A stretch of 64,000 nucleotides of DNA from Autumnicola sp041679265 (GTDB lineage Bacteria; Bacteroidota; Bacteroidia; Flavobacteriales; Flavobacteriaceae). The notes under the pieces are model-generated. The model did not search any database, was not told where the DNA came from, and was given only the letters and a program-made list of their open reading frames with translations. Of this stretch, positions 63,933-64,000 are shown one piece after another (position 1 is the stretch's first letter; each line of letters starts with the position of its first letter). The position numbers and the translations under genes are program-made. Location: assembly GCF_041679265.1 (NCBI RefSeq), contig NZ_JBGFSM010000003.1, positions 270,036-334,035 on the forward strand, given 5' to 3'.

Positions 63933-64000
63933 ACAAGAACTTCTTTAAAGTTCTCGTTTTTTCAACTTGAGATTATGTGCTCACTCTTGCTCAAAAATTT

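Overview
The window comes from a Bacteroidota genome, most likely family Flavobacteriaceae. The pointers are a SusC/RagA-type TonB receptor, HYC_CC_PP-type, DUF6660-like, DUF6495-like and DUF4252-like small proteins, TAnnTTTG promoter elements with few Shine-Dalgarno sites, and the rpsF-rpsR-rplI-DUF6495 order. I cannot name a genus from sequence alone. No rRNA gene, intact tRNA gene or CRISPR array is visible.

Region 1 (1 to about 31.4 kb) looks like the right part of an integrated metal-resistance island. A tyrosine recombinase (29840-31171) sits just inside a 3' fragment of an initiator tRNA (31350-31389), the expected scar of integration into tRNA-fMet; the other end lies outside the window. 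The island starts with a truncated susC-type gene, an HYC_CC_PP protein, and hutH followed by a frameshifted hutU. From 21062 down to 5875 all genes lie on the minus strand with mostly tiny gaps: a DUF6660-like protein, a CusA-type RND pump fused to its TolC-like outer-membrane partner, the CusB adaptor, a PII-like protein, a Fur regulator, a broken SpoIIAA-like gene, a P1B-4 ATPase (Co/Zn type), a second Fur regulator, an APC permease, a 58-residue protein, an intact SpoIIAA-like protein, a CDF zinc exporter and a P1B-2 ATPase (Zn/Cd/Pb type). From 21493 a plus-strand copper block follows: a second HYC_CC_PP protein, a multicopper oxidase fused to a CopB-like barrel, two DUF3347 lipoproteins, a haem-binding-domain protein, an ion channel, an ArsP-like permease, a PepSY pseudogene and a DUF305 protein. 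Damaged genes (hutU, SpoIIAA-like, PepSY, the DUF305 tail, a glutamate-synthase remnant) are concentrated in this island.

Region 2 (about 31.4 to 58.8 kb) reads as ordinary chromosome, with all genes intact: glutathione peroxidase, a GAF histidine kinase, aldo/keto reductase, hisS, an ABC permease, rpsF-rpsR-rplI, a LytTR regulator, priA, nadC, rlmH, rdgB, a DEAD-box helicase, a TrmH-type methyltransferase, a sirtuin, purB, an ECF sigma factor with DUF4252 proteins, and an S41 protease. Several clear terminators and one textbook TTTG-N19-TAnnTTTG promoter (rpsF) are visible.

Region 3 (58.9 to 64 kb) is the most interesting. An IntI/Xer-like tyrosine recombinase is followed by a four-gene type II restriction-modification operon (Vsr, C protein, cytosine methyltransferase, PD-ExK nuclease) and then by two related hairpin-forming repeats of about 132 bp. 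The 5' end of each apparent cassette is the reverse complement of the R''-like box of the repeat that ends that same cassette (GTTGGCCAC with GTGGCCAAC; GTTGCACA with TGTGCAAC). This is the pairing rule of integron cassettes and attC sites. I propose an integron-like array with the recombinase reading toward the cassettes, one R-M cassette, one cassette without an ORF, and the start of a third.
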